Source: Halarchaeum acidiphilum MH1-52-1 (GTDB lineage: Archaea > Halobacteriota > Halobacteria > Halobacteriales > Halobacteriaceae). From it: 64,000 bases of DNA. Within the stretch, counting starts at the first letter, position 1; each line of letters starts with the position of its first letter. Shown one piece after another: positions 14,795 to 24,236 of this stretch. Location: NCBI RefSeq assembly GCF_000474235.1, contig NZ_BATA01000003.1:1-64000 (forward strand), written 5' to 3'. Both the position numbers and the translations under genes were made by a program. Under the pieces are notes generated by a model that searched no databases, was not told the origin of the DNA, and saw only the letters and a program-made list of their open reading frames with translations.

Positions 14795-15553
14795 TCAGCG
14801 GACGAGCGTCCGCTCACCGGATTTCTCGACGACCCGGACCGAGAGGTCGTCGAGGAACGCGGCCGTGTGCGCGGGCACCGACCGGCCGGCGCGACGGCGC
14901 GCCACGACGCGCGGGATGAGCGTCCGCAGGTCCGCGCCCGTCCGCACCGTCACCGACGGCGGCAGGAAGTCCACGTCGAGGTCGGCGTCGCGCGCCCGCG
15001 CCGTCAGCGTCTCCAGTTCCGGGACGGCGTACGCCCCCGCGAAGTCGATCGGCGTCCCGAACGCCGCGTAGTGGACCCGGCCGTCCGCGGCCGGCCCGAG
15101 GACGACGTCGCGTCGCCGCAGTTTCATCGCCGCCGCGTCGAGCGCCGACCGATCGAGCAGCGGTGCGACCGGATCCGCCACCGCGACGGACGTCTGGTCT
15201 TCCGCTTCGAGGAGGTGCGTCACCGTGTTCCCCACGCGAGCCTCGCGGCTCGATCCGACCTGCACCTCGAAACGTGCCTCCGCCATCTCGTCCTCGTCGA
15301 GCGCCTCGGCGGCGAGATCGCGGACCGCCGCCTCGCTCGACCGTTCTCGGACGTACGGCTCCGGAAGCAGGTCGTCCGGGCGATAGTTCACGAGGAGATC
15401 GCCCCCGCTGTCCGCGCCGGCGCGCAGGAGGTCCTTGGTCATCGCGCGATAGAGTTCGACGGTCTCGGCCGGCGTCAGCGGCGACGTGTCCACCAGTCGA
15501 GGGAGAACGAGTCCCTCGCGGGGCGGCTCGACCATTGCGACGAGGAGCGTCAT
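14795..15553 (-). CDS. DUF2064-like glycosyltransferase-fold protein
   Basis: 252 aa from the ATG at 15553. The start MTLLVAMVEPPREGLVLPRL, the segment GGDLLVNYRPDDLLP and VEVQVGSS-like strand followed by RVGNTVTHLLE recall nucleotide-diphospho-sugar transferase (GT-A) folds and the DUF2064/CofC-like group. Near the C-terminus, VVLGPAADGRVHYAAFG resembles the family's substrate-binding D/G-x-x-Y-A region. The ORF stays open to 15961, but the upstream part is frame noise overlapping the glycosylase gene. The substrate is unknown; the assignment rests on general pattern, not on a firm catalytic motif. Confidence 0.6.
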   Translation of the reverse strand: MTLLVAMVEPPREGLVLPRLVDTSPLTPAETVELYRAMTKDLLRAGADSGGDLLVNYRPDDLLPEPYVRERSSEAAVRDLAAEALDEDEMAEARFEVQVGSSREARVGNTVTHLLEAEDQTSVAVADPVAPLLDRSALDAAAMKLRRRDVVLGPAADGRVHYAAFGTPIDFAGAYAVPELETLTARARDADLDVDFLPPSVTVRTGADLRTLIPRVVARRRAGRSVPAHTAAFLDDLSVRVVEKSGERTLVR

Positions 15554-15672
15554 GGCGTTCTGTCGGCGTCCGCCGGCCTTCAACCCCGCGCTGTTCTTGC
15601 ACGATGTACCTGTCGTCCCCGGCACTCCGTTCTTCCGTCCCCGATTTCCGGTCTCCCCTTCTCCTCCACAGC

Positions 15673-16305
15673 CTATCGGCCGCGACGGCCCTTCGTCTGG
15701 CGGTAATCCGTCTCCCTGAGGTCGAGGAACGCCGTCACGAACGCGTCCATCTGCTCGTCCGTCATCGCCTCCGGGTGGATCATCGGCATCAGCTCGAAGC
15801 CTCGTCCACGGATCCGTTCGGCGTGGTGCTCGACGACGTCGAGTTCCTCGACCGGCGTCGTCGTGTACTCCACGCCGATCTCCGCGAGCGCGCGCTCGCC
15901 CACCGGCACGATGATCTCGGGATTGATCATCCGGAGGTCCGCGTTCAGAAACGGCTCGCACGTCGCGACCTCCCCGTCCGTCGGCGTCCGTTCCGGGTGA
16001 CGACAGCGTGTCAGATACGTGATGTAGGCGTTCTCGATCTCCGGCTCCTCGCTCGACGGGAGGGAGTGGTTCAGGCCGATCTGCCCGAGGACGTCCTGAA
16101 AGCGCTCGCCGACCGGATCGCCCGTGAACGGCACGCCGGTCCGCTCGGCGCCCGCGCTCGGACGCTCGCCGACGAAGACGAAGTCCGCGCCCGCGTCACC
16201 GTAGCCGTGGACGACGCGCTCGCGGACGTCGCAAAGCCCCTCGCAGTTGCGACACTCCTCGTCCATCCCGAACGGGTTGTACCGAGTCTCCTGCGCTACG
16301 TCCAT
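15673..16305 (-). CDS. Uracil-DNA glycosylase family protein
   Basis: 210 aa. Cysteines in EECRNCEGLCDVR near the N-terminus and in CRHPERTPTDGEVATC in the middle fit the 4Fe-4S site of family 4/5-type glycosylases. The catalytic loop GERPSAGAERTGVPFTGD matches motif 1 (G-E-x-P-G-x-x-E-x-x-x-G-x-P-F), and MIHPEAM is motif 2 (H-P). It removes uracil from DNA to start base-excision repair. It is a single gene between the DUF2064-like and aroC genes on the same strand. Confidence 0.86.
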   Translation of the reverse strand: MDVAQETRYNPFGMDEECRNCEGLCDVRERVVHGYGDAGADFVFVGERPSAGAERTGVPFTGDPVGERFQDVLGQIGLNHSLPSSEEPEIENAYITYLTRCRHPERTPTDGEVATCEPFLNADLRMINPEIIVPVGERALAEIGVEYTTTPVEELDVVEHHAERIRGRGFELMPMIHPEAMTDEQMDAFVTAFLDLRETDYRQTKGRRGR

Positions 16306-16373
16306 GCGCTCACGTCGCGCGCGCCCCGCAAAGGCGTGCCGACTCGCCTAGCATCGCCCGTCGAACCGTGGGC

Positions 16374-17600
16374 CTACTCCGCGCGCGTCTCCGCGTCCTC
16401 GGGATCGTTCTCCGGACTCGATGGGTGGTAGTCGGTGTCGTACTCGCCCGGCTGATCGTCCATTCGATCGGGGTTGATGCGCCCGCCGAGGAGCATGAAG
16501 TCGAGGATCGTCAGCCGGCACATCGCCTCGACGACGGGGACGCCGCGCGGCGGCAGCACGGGATCGTGGCGGCCGATGACCTGCGCGGTCTTCTCCTCGC
16601 CCGTCTCCCAGTCCACCGTCGTCTGCTCCGAGGGAATCGACGTCGGCGCGTGCAGCGTCAGCTCGCCGTAGATCGGCTGGCCGGTCGTGATACCACCTTG
16701 GAGACCGCCGTGGTCGTTGCCGACGGGCGTCGGATCACCTACTCGCGGCTCGTCACCGCTCGTTCGTTCCGAGGCGTCGGACGCCCCGTTCTCGTCGAAC
16801 GTCCAGTCCTCGTTGCGCTCGCTCCCGCTGTACTCGCGCGCGTCGCGCCCGAGACCGAACTCGAACGCCGTCGACGCCGGCACAGACATGAGCGCCTGCC
16901 CGAGTCGCGCCTCGACGCTGTCGAAGCGCGGCGCGCCGAGTCCCCGCGGCGCGCCCCTGATTTCGAAGTAGATCGATCCCCCGATCGAGTCCCCGCGCTC
17001 CTGATACTCCTCGATGCGTGCCTGCATCGCCGCCGCGGCCTCGGGATCCGCACACCGCACGTCGTTCTCCTCCGCGTGTTCGAGCATCTCCTCCCACGAC
17101 ACCTCGCCGGCCTCGATGTCGTCGATCTGGTTCACGTGCGCCTTCACGCGCACGCCGTTTTCGCGGAGGATCTTCTTCGCGATCGCACCCGCCGCGACCC
17201 AGTTCACCGTCTCGCGCGCGGACGAACGCCCGCCGCCGCCCCAGTTGCGCGTGCCGAACTTCGCGGAGTACGTGAAGTCGCCGTGCGACGGTCGCGGCGC
17301 CGTGATGAACGGCTCGTACTTCCCCGAGCGTGCGTCCTTGTTCTCGATGGTCAAACCGATGGGCGTTCCCGTCGTGTAGCCGTCCTGTACGCCCGACTGG
17401 ATCGTCACCGCGTCCGGCTCGCCGCGCGACGTCGAGATCATCGACTGACCGGGCTTTCGCCGATCGAGTTCGCGCTGGATGTCCTCCTCGTCGAGTTCGA
17501 GGCCCGCGGGGACGCCGGAGACGGTCGCGCCCATCCCCTTCCCGTGGCTCTCACCGTACGTCGTCACCTGAAAGAGCCGCCCGAAACGGTTCCCGTTCAT
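16374..17600 (-). CDS. aroC: Chorismate synthase AroC
   Basis: 408 aa from the ATG at 17600. It makes chorismate from EPSP, the last common step of aromatic biosynthesis, using reduced FMN. The three family signatures are visible: GESHGKGMGATVSGVPAGL near residue 17, the middle region GGGGRSSARETVNWVAAGA, and NDHGGLQGGITTGQPI near residue 300. An acidic haloarchaeal insertion (about residues 268-300) and an acidic tail are present. Its aroA partner lies 227 bp upstream on the same strand. The longer ORF start at 17813 is rejected because a TTTAAG box sits 24-32 nt before 17600. Confidence 0.95.
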   Translation of the reverse strand: MNGNRFGRLFQVTTYGESHGKGMGATVSGVPAGLELDEEDIQRELDRRKPGQSMISTSRGEPDAVTIQSGVQDGYTTGTPIGLTIENKDARSGKYEPFITAPRPSHGDFTYSAKFGTRNWGGGGRSSARETVNWVAAGAIAKKILRENGVRVKAHVNQIDDIEAGEVSWEEMLEHAEENDVRCADPEAAAAMQARIEEYQERGDSIGGSIYFEIRGAPRGLGAPRFDSVEARLGQALMSVPASTAFEFGLGRDAREYSGSERNEDWTFDENGASDASERTSGDEPRVGDPTPVGNDHGGLQGGITTGQPIYGELTLHAPTSIPSEQTTVDWETGEEKTAQVIGRHDPVLPPRGVPVVEAMCRLTILDFMLLGGRINPDRMDDQPGEYDTDYHPSSPENDPEDAETRAE

Positions 17601-17623
17601 TACTACGAGGTTCGGCCGCCCGC

Positions 17624-17632
17624 GCTTAAAGG
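17624..17632 (-). promoter_or_regulatory. TATA box of aroC
   Basis: On the minus strand CCTTTAAGC lies 24-32 nt before the aroC ATG, so aroC has its own promoter and need not be read from aroA. In the remaining 227 bp between the two genes I see nothing else. Confidence 0.5.
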
Positions 17633-17827
17633 CCTTGCAAAACGCGCAAAAACGGACCCCTCCGGCGGCCGGGAGTTCGTCGACGGACGGACGTTCATCC
17701 GTTAAGACGCATCCACTCAGGGGCGTGCCCTGAACGAGCGCTCGGGGCGGGCGCGCGAAATCCGCCGGCACCCCGCTCCGATCCCCGACTCCCGACGCCG
17801 GCGTGTTCGCCACTCGATCGCGCCGCT

Positions 17828-19114
17828 CTACTCGCGCGAGACGCTCACACCGAGTTCGTAGAGCGTGTCGAAGAACCCCGGGAAGGAGACGTCCACGTCC
17901 TCCGCACCGGTGATCGTCGTCTCACCCTCCGCGACGAGCGCCGCGACGGCGAGCGCCATCACGACGCGGTGGTCGCCCAGCCCCTCGACGGCGGCGCCCT
18001 CGAGATCGCTCTCGCCGCCGTGGACGATCAGCGCGTCTCGTTTCTCCTCGACCGCCGCGCCCATCTTCGCCAGTTCCTCCGCCATCGCGCTCACGCGATC
18101 CGTCTCCTTGTAGCGGACGTGCTCTGCGTTCACGATCTCCGTCGTCCCATCCGCGGCCGCGCCGAGCGCCGCGATCGTCGGGAGGAGATCGGGCGTATCG
18201 CCGACGTCGACCGTCGTCCCCGACAGCTCGGAGCGCCGCACGACCGCGCGGCCGTCGTCGCGGTGCCAGTCGAGGTCCGCGCCCATCGCTTCCAAGACGT
18301 CGAGGATCGCGCTGTCGCCCTGCGCGCTCGGATAGACGCCGCGCACCTCGACCTCCGGGTCGCCGGCGAGCGCGCCCGCCGCGAGCAGGTAGGACGCCGA
18401 GGAGAAATCCCCGGGGACGGCGTACTCGCCCTCCGGCGGCTCGTACGTCTGTCCGCCCGCGACGCGGTAGCCCGTCTCCGTCTCCGTCGCCGTCACGCCG
18501 AAGTCGTCGAGTAGTTCGAGCGTGATGTCGACGTACGGCGCGGACTTCAGTTCCGTCGAGAGCTCGATGTCGACCCCTTCGGCCGTCACCGCTCCGGCCA
18601 TCAAGAGCGCGGAGACGAACTGCGAGGAGACGTCGCCGGGGATCGTCACCGACCCGCCCTCGACGGGGCCCTCGACGACGAGCGGGGCCTGCCCGTTCCC
18701 ACGCGTCGATCGCGCGCGCGCGCCGAGCTGTTCGATCGCGTCGAGGAGCGGCGCCTGCGGGCGCGAACGCAGCGAGACGTCGCCGGTGAGGACGGTCCCA
18801 CCGTCGACGAGCGCGGCCGCGCCGGTCGCGAGGCGCATCGTCGTGCCCGAGTTCCCGCAGTCGATGACGTCCGGTGGGGCCTCGGGGGCGCCGGCGAATC
18901 CGTCGATTTCGAGCGTGTTCTCGACCACGGCGACGTCGCCGCCGAACGCCTCCACCACGCCCATCGTCTCTTGCGTGTCCGCCGACTTCAGCGGGCGACG
19001 GACGAGCGCCCCCTCCGAGTAGCCCGCCGCGAGGATCGCGCGGTGGGTGTAGCTCTTCGACGGCGGTACCTGCGCGTCGCCGTGCACGCGCGACTGCGGG
19101 ACCGTGACCTGCAT
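17828..19114 (-). CDS. aroA: EPSP synthase AroA
   Basis: 428 aa. It transfers enolpyruvate from PEP to shikimate 3-phosphate. Visible marks are [19 protein letters not shown] (substrate-binding Lys-Ser), [11 protein letters not shown] (the conserved S-G-T/N region), the [13 protein letters not shown] loop and [16 protein letters not shown]. Length is normal. Upstream, at 19115-19223, it faces the divergent M24 peptidase gene. aroC, 227 bp downstream, catalyses the next step. Confidence 0.95.
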   Translation of the reverse strand: MQVTVPQSRVHGDAQVPPSKSYTHRAILAAGYSEGALVRRPLKSADTQETMGVVEAFGGDVAVVENTLEIDGFAGAPEAPPDVIDCGNSGTTMRLATGAAALVDGGTVLTGDVSLRSRPQAPLLDAIEQLGARARSTRGNGQAPLVVEGPVEGGSVTIPGDVSSQFVSALLMAGAVTAEGVDIELSTELKSAPYVDITLELLDDFGVTATETETGYRVAGGQTYEPPEGEYAVPGDFSSASYLLAAGALAGDPEVEVRGVYPSAQGDSAILDVLEAMGADLDWHRDDGRAVVRRSELSGTTVDVGDTPDLLPTIAALGAAADGTTEIVNAEHVRYKETDRVSAMAEELAKMGAAVEEKRDALIVHGGESDLEGAAVEGLGDHRVVMALAVAALVAEGETTITGAEDVDVSFPGFFDTLYELGVSVSRE

Positions 19115-19223
19115 ACGCGGTGAGGACGCGAGAGGCGTCCGTAAGCGTTCCGGGGCACGCCGTCGGTGCGCGCCCGACTACCCGCCGGCAAACCCTTTTG
19201 TCATCGCGGACGGACCCCCGCGT

Positions 19224-20408
19224 ATGGACGACGAACGCGACTACGCCGCACTCGACGCCTTCCTCCGCGAGGCGGGCCGCGACGGCTACCTCCTCCACGC
19301 GAGCGCCGACCTCGCCGATCAGTACTACCTCTCCGGCTTCGACGCGCCCGATCCGTTCGTGACCCTCTACACGCCCGAGACGACCGCGCTCCTCGTCTCC
19401 GGGCTGGAGTACGGCCGCGCGAGGAGCGAGTCGCGCGCGGACGCCGTGCGTCGGTACGCGGACTACGACTATCACGGGCTCGCGAGCGAACACGGCCGCG
19501 ACGAGGCGTTCCGACGCGTCGTCGCTCGCTTCCTCGACGAGTTCGACGCCGCCGACGTCGCGACGAACGCGCGCTTCCCGCTCGGCGTCGCGGACGACCT
19601 TCGGGCGCGCGACGTGGCGGTGACGCCCGACCGGGACGACCACGTCGGCGACGCGCGCGCCGCGAAGACCGCGACGGAGGTCGAGCACGTTCGCGAGGCC
19701 CAGACGGCCAACGAGGCGTCGATGCGTGCCGCCGAGACCCTGATCAGAGAGGCCTCCGTCGCGGACGGCGTGCTCCGGTACGACGGCGGGGCGCTGACGG
19801 CGGAGCGCGTGAAGGAGGAGATCGAGGTGACGCTCCTCCGGCACGGGTGTAGCCTCGACGAGACCATCGTCGCGTGCGGCGCGGACGCGGCAGAACCGCA
19901 CAACCGCGGGAGCGGGCCGCTGCGGGCGAACGAACCGATCGTGATCGATATCTTCCCGCGGAGCAAGACCACGAAGTACCACGCCGACATGACGCGGACG
20001 TTCGTGAAGGGCGAACCGAGCGACGCCGCCCGCGAGTTCTACGACGTCACGAGAGGGGCGTTCGACGCGGCGTTCGAGGCGCTCGAACCGGGTGCGACCG
20101 GGGCGGACGTCCACGCGGCGGCCTGCGAGGTGTACGAGGACGCGGGCTACCCGACGCTACGCTCGGATCCCGGCACCGAAACGGGCTACATCCACTCGAC
20201 GGGCCACGGCGTCGGTCTCGACGTCCACGAGGGACCGCGGCTGAGCGAGGGCGCCGACGGGGAACTCGTCCCCGGTCACGTCATCACGATCGAGCCGGGA
20301 CTCTACGATCCCGACGTCGGCGGCGTGCGCATCGAGGACATCGCCGTCGTCACCGAGGACGGCTACGAGGACCTCACGGACTACCCCGTGGAGTTCGTCG
20401 TCGAGTAG
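19224..20408 (+). CDS. M24 family Xaa-Pro-type peptidase
   Basis: 394 aa from the ATG at 19224. The N-terminal half is a creatinase-like domain. The C-terminal pita-bread fold shows the metal ligands: Asp in IVIDIFPRSKTTKYHADMTR (two Asp), His in YIHSTGHGVGLDVHEGP, Glu in ITIEPGLYD and Glu in GVRIEDIAVV. It probably cleaves Xaa-Pro dipeptides in the cytoplasm. The open frame reaches 19104, but an AACCCTTTTG box at 19191-19200 sets the start. Its last 28 bp overlap the convergent receiver-PAS gene. Confidence 0.88.
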   Translation: MDDERDYAALDAFLREAGRDGYLLHASADLADQYYLSGFDAPDPFVTLYTPETTALLVSGLEYGRARSESRADAVRRYADYDYHGLASEHGRDEAFRRVVARFLDEFDAADVATNARFPLGVADDLRARDVAVTPDRDDHVGDARAAKTATEVEHVREAQTANEASMRAAETLIREASVADGVLRYDGGALTAERVKEEIEVTLLRHGCSLDETIVACGADAAEPHNRGSGPLRANEPIVIDIFPRSKTTKYHADMTRTFVKGEPSDAAREFYDVTRGAFDAAFEALEPGATGADVHAAACEVYEDAGYPTLRSDPGTETGYIHSTGHGVGLDVHEGPRLSEGADGELVPGHVITIEPGLYDPDVGGVRIEDIAVVTEDGYEDLTDYPVEFVVE

Positions 20409-21333
20409 TTCTCCTCGCTGGCGAGCGTGACGGAGTGATTGACGAGGTCGTCCATCCGATCGAGGGCGGCCTCGACGTCGTCGAGACCGTCGACTTCGGG
20501 ATGGGACGCGCGCGTCGCGGTGAGTGCGGCCCGTGCGTTGTCGATGGAGTCCGCGAGGTCATACGAGAGCAGACTCGTGAGTTCCATCAGGTGGTCGCCG
20601 CGCGTCGATTCGCCCGCGACGGTCTGGCGGAAGTGAATGGAGAGTCCGTCCTCGGAGGGGTAGGCGCGGACCTCGAAGTGCTTGTCCAGTAGGCCGAACG
20701 ACTCCTCGAACGTCACGGGATCCTGCGTGGCGATGGCGCGGTGGAACTCCGTGTAGAACGTCGAACCCACCGACTCCGGGAAGACCTCCCAGATGTTCTC
20801 GCCGACGATGCGCTCGGCGGTGACTTCGAGGAGGTTCTCCGCCTCCTGATTGATGTAGGTGAAACGCCACTCGCGATCGAGCGCGAAGAAGGCCTCCGTG
20901 ATGCGCTCGTAGACGTTCCGCGCGAGGTCGTTCAAGAGCGCGACGTCCTGCTCGGCGCGGTAGCGACGGGAGGCCGAGACGAGGGTTTCGATCAGCCGAT
21001 CGAGACCGTCATCGCCGTCGGCTCGGACGTAGTCGGTGACGCCCGCGGAGATGGCGTCGGCGGCGAGGGACTCGGAGCCGTCGAGGGCGTAGAGGACGAA
21101 CGGGATCGCCGGATCGGTGTCGCGGACGAGTCGGAGCACGCCGATCGCGTCGATGCCCGTCAGCCGGTCCTCGCAGGCGATGCAGTCGACGCTGTGTTCC
21201 GAGAGGCTGTCGACGACGGACGCGCCGTCGGGAGCCGTCACGACGTCGCGATCTCGTCCGCCGCGCCGAGTTCACTCGCGTGCGACCCGCCGGCTCGATC
21301 GCCGACGTAGAGTACGCGAACACCGTCGTCCAT
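20381..21333 (-). CDS. Receiver-PAS signalling protein, frameshifted
   Basis: Reconstructed length 317 aa. From the ATG at 21333 the frame reads VRVLYVGDRAGGSHASELGA and stops after DEIATS. Restoring one base near 21241 (a GG read as G in TCGGTG) joins it to VTAPDGASVVDSLSEHSVDC and the rest. The receiver lacks a classic phospho-acceptor: IACEDRLTG keeps an Asp, but the acidic N-terminal pair is GD. A PAS domain follows (DREWRFTYINQEAENLLE), then a C-terminal helix region TSLLSYDLADSIDNARAALT that resembles a decayed HisKA without an ATPase. A CTTTTCAC box precedes the ATG at 21333, supporting the long reading. Confidence 0.7.
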
Positions 21334-21388
21334 GCGCTACTGGTACGGTAACACGTGAACGGTGAAAAGCCCGTTGGCAGATCCCCCG

Positions 21389-21964
21389 TCACTCCCCGCC
21401 GTGTTCGCGCAGCGACCGGAAGACGGCGACGACGTCCTCGTCGTCGAGGTTTCCGAGTTCCTCGTCCAGTTCGCTCTCGAGGGCTTCGAGGTCGGCGAGG
21501 AGACGCTGGTACTCCTCGTTGTCCGCGAGCTGATCGGCGTCCTTCTGGGCTTCGAGCGCGGCGCGCTTGGCGGCGAGCGAGAAGAACTCGCGGACCTCGA
21601 CGGTGTACAGTCGGCGTGCGAGGAGTCGGCTAACGAGGTCGGTGAGTTCGTCGCGAGCGACCGGCTTGACGAGATAGGCGTCGAAGCCCATCTCGATGAT
21701 GTCGAAGTCCGGGTCGACGGCGCTCACCATCGCGATCTGCACGTCGCTCCCGGACTTGCGGAGTTCGGCGAGCACGTCGTCGCCCGTGGACTCCGGGAGT
21801 CGCCGGTCCAGCAATACGACGTCGACGTCGTCGTCGAACCGCTCGAGCGCCTCCTGCGCCGAGTTCGCGGTTCGGACGGCGTGGTCGCTATCGAGCCACG
21901 CGGCGTAGAGGTCCGCGAGGTCGCGGTCGTCTTCGACGACGAGGACGGTCGACCGGTCGGTCAT
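21389..21964 (-). CDS. HalX-domain response regulator
   Basis: 191 aa from the ATG at 21964. The N-terminal CheY-like receiver has the acidic pair LVVEDDRDLADLY, phospho-acceptor Asp in VVLLDRRLPESTGDD, Ser in IAMVSAVDPD and Lys in YLVKPVARDEL. Residues 120-190 are the HalX domain: LEAQKDADQLADNEEYQRLL plus a following coiled coil, a family confined to haloarchaea. A TTTTAAGC promoter box lies about 28 nt before this ATG; a GTG three codons upstream is less likely. It is one promoter away from the receiver-PAS gene downstream, and the two may act in one pathway. Confidence 0.88.
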   Translation of the reverse strand: MTDRSTVLVVEDDRDLADLYAAWLDSDHAVRTANSAQEALERFDDDVDVVLLDRRLPESTGDDVLAELRKSGSDVQIAMVSAVDPDFDIIEMGFDAYLVKPVARDELTDLVSRLLARRLYTVEVREFFSLAAKRAALEAQKDADQLADNEEYQRLLADLEALESELDEELGNLDDEDVVAVFRSLREHGGE

Positions 21965-22058
21965 TCGATTCACGGTTCGGTGCCGTGAAGCTTAAAACCT
22001 CCCGACGGACGTCACGGAGCGAACGGCTTTTGCCCGCGCGCGGGCTAGCGATTATCGT

Positions 22059-22802
22059 ATGGACGTACTGGTCGTCGGCGCGGGCGAGATGGGGCGCTGG
22101 TTCGCGTCCGCCGTCACGTCCGACGTCGCGTTCGCGGACGCGGATCCCCCGCGCGCCGAGGCCGCGGCGGACGCGCTCGGATCGCGCGGGCGCGCCGTCC
22201 CCCTCGACACGACGGAGTCGTTCGGCGTCGTCTGTCTCGCCGTGCCGATGCGCGTCGCGAGCGAGTCGATCGCCGAGCACGCGGAAAAGGCACAGCAGGC
22301 CGTCGTGGACGTCACGGGGTCGATGCGCGCGCCGCTGGACGCGATGGCCGACGCCGCGCCCGCCCGTGAGCGCGTGAGTTTCCACCCGCTGTTCGGCGCC
22401 GACGCCGCGCCCGGGACGGTCGCCGTTTCCACGGCCGCGAGCGGGCCCGCGACCGACGGTCTCCGGCGCGACATCGCGGCCGCGGGGAACGACCTCGTGG
22501 ACGTCGCCCCCGAGGCGCACGACGACGCGATGCGGACGGTGCAGGGACGCACGCACGCCGCCATCCTCGCGTTCGCGCTCGCCGCCGACGCGAGCGAGGC
22601 CGACGTCCCCGACGAACTGGCGACACCGGTCTACGAGCGCCTCGACGCGCTCGCCCGCCGCGTCCTCGACGGAACGCCCCGGGTCTACGCCGACATCCAA
22701 GCGGCCTTCGACGGCGCGCGCGACGTCGCCGCCGCCGCCGAACGCCTCGCCGATGCCGACCCGGACGAGTACGACGCCCTCTACGACGATGTCAGTCGAT
22801 AG
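22059..22802 (+). CDS. tyrA: Prephenate dehydrogenase TyrA
   Basis: 247 aa. It oxidises prephenate to 4-hydroxyphenylpyruvate in tyrosine synthesis. The Rossmann start is VLVVGAGEMGRWFASAV. The segment VVCLAVPMRVASESIAEHAE, then VVDVTGSMRAPLDAM and VSFHPLFGADAAPG, matches archaeal TyrA (the His in HPLFG is the catalytic region). The C-terminal helical part is short, without an ACT domain. The last 14 bp overlap the methyltransferase gene, so both are translated together. Chorismate mutase and shikimate kinase lie 7 kb away. Confidence 0.9.
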   Translation: MDVLVVGAGEMGRWFASAVTSDVAFADADPPRAEAAADALGSRGRAVPLDTTESFGVVCLAVPMRVASESIAEHAEKAQQAVVDVTGSMRAPLDAMADAAPARERVSFHPLFGADAAPGTVAVSTAASGPATDGLRRDIAAAGNDLVDVAPEAHDDAMRTVQGRTHAAILAFALAADASEADVPDELATPVYERLDALARRVLDGTPRVYADIQAAFDGARDVAAAAERLADADPDEYDALYDDVSR

Positions 22803-24195
22803 GGACGAACTCCGGTCGAACGCGAAGTACCTCCGAAACGTCCGGCCGATCGACCCGGCGGAGATCTGCGAGTACCTCAGTGCGCCGCGCCACCCCGCGG
22901 TCGTCCGGCAGGCCCTCCGCGAGGAGGCCCCGTCGCTCGGTCTCATCGAGCGCGAGGACGGCACGTTCGTCCCCGTCGCGGACGGCCGGATCGACGCCCC
23001 GTCCGGATCCGTCACGGCGTTCCCGACTGCGCACGCGCGCGTGCTGGAGGATCGCCTCGTCGACGTCTACGGCCCGGACTGGCACCGCGGGGAGAGCGGC
23101 GACGCGCTCCGCGAGGCGATCCGGCGCCTGAAGGCCGACTACTACCACGAGAACGACGTCACGTACGACGCGACGGCCGCGCTCGGCTACGCGATCTACC
23201 ACCTCCCCGATTACTACGCGGTCGGCCGGTACGTCGCCGCGGACCTCGCGCACGAGGGTCTCCTGTCGCGCGACTGTCGCGTCCTCGACCTCGGCGCGGG
23301 CGTCGGCGGCCCGTTCCTCGGCCTCGCGGACGCCCTCCCCGCCGACGCGCTCCTCGACTATCACGCCGTCGAGCCGAGTCCCGCCGCGGACCTCCTCACC
23401 GACTTCTTCGACGCGTCCCCCCGAAACGTCCACGGGACGCTCCACTCCGAGACCGCCGAAGCCCTCGACTTCGGCGACCTCGACGCGGCCGGCGACTTCG
23501 ACCTCGTGACCGCGTTCAGCGTCCTCAGCGAACTCGACTCGCCCGCCGACGTCGCCGAGCGCTACCTCGACGTCCTCGCGGACGACGGCACGCTCGTCCT
23601 CGTCGCGCCCGCCGACCGGAACACGAGCACGGGGCTGCGCGCGGTCGAGCGCGAACTCGAGGCGCGCGGCGTCACCGTCTACGCGCCGACGGTCCGCCTC
23701 TGGGATGGCGAGCGACCGAGCGACCGCGGGTGGTCGTTCGTCGAGCGGCCCGACGTCGAACCTCCGAACGTCCAGCGCCGGCTCGCCGAGGCCGCAGAGC
23801 GTCCCGCGGAGTTCCTGAACGCGAGCGTCAAATACAGCTACGCGTTCCTGCGGACGGACGGGCGTCGGATGCACGACGTCTCGCTCCCCGCGTCGCGCTA
23901 CGCGAAACTCGGCGACGCGGAGCGCCACGTCTCGAATCGCGTGGACGTCGTCGCAGCCAAACTGTCGAACGACCTCTCGGACGGCGGGAACCCCCTGTTC
24001 AAGATCAGCGACGGCTCGGAGGACACGGACTGCTACGCCGTCCTCGTGGATCGCACCGCGCTCAACCGCGACCTCCTCGAAGCCGACTACGGCGACCTCC
24101 TACAGTTCGAGTCCGCGCTCTGCCTCTGGAACGCTGACGAGGGCGCGTACAACTTCGTCGTGGACGCGGACGTGGTCGTGGACCGCCTCGGCTGA
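22789..24195 (+). CDS. Rsm22-like SAM-dependent methyltransferase
   Basis: 468 aa from the ATG at 22789. An N-terminal helical domain (SNAKYLRNVRPIDPAEICEY) is followed by a methyltransferase core: RVLDLGAGVGGPFLGLADAL (SAM motif I), DFDLVTAFSVLSELDS (motif IV) and GTLVLVAPADRNTSTGL. The C-terminal part (VKYSYAFLRTDGRRMHDVSL) resembles the Rsm22 family, which works on the small ribosomal subunit. I am unsure of the exact family. It overlaps tyrA by 14 bp. A minority of such proteins keep Cys clusters; none is obvious here. Confidence 0.65.
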   Translation: MSVDRDELRSNAKYLRNVRPIDPAEICEYLSAPRHPAVVRQALREEAPSLGLIEREDGTFVPVADGRIDAPSGSVTAFPTAHARVLEDRLVDVYGPDWHRGESGDALREAIRRLKADYYHENDVTYDATAALGYAIYHLPDYYAVGRYVAADLAHEGLLSRDCRVLDLGAGVGGPFLGLADALPADALLDYHAVEPSPAADLLTDFFDASPRNVHGTLHSETAEALDFGDLDAAGDFDLVTAFSVLSELDSPADVAERYLDVLADDGTLVLVAPADRNTSTGLRAVERELEARGVTVYAPTVRLWDGERPSDRGWSFVERPDVEPPNVQRRLAEAAERPAEFLNASVKYSYAFLRTDGRRMHDVSLPASRYAKLGDAERHVSNRVDVVAAKLSNDLSDGGNPLFKISDGSEDTDCYAVLVDRTALNRDLLEADYGDLLQFESALCLWNADEGAYNFVVDADVVVDRLG

Positions 24196-24236
24196 CTTCC
24201 CGAACCGTTTTGCTCGCCGGTCGAAAGGGTCGGCGT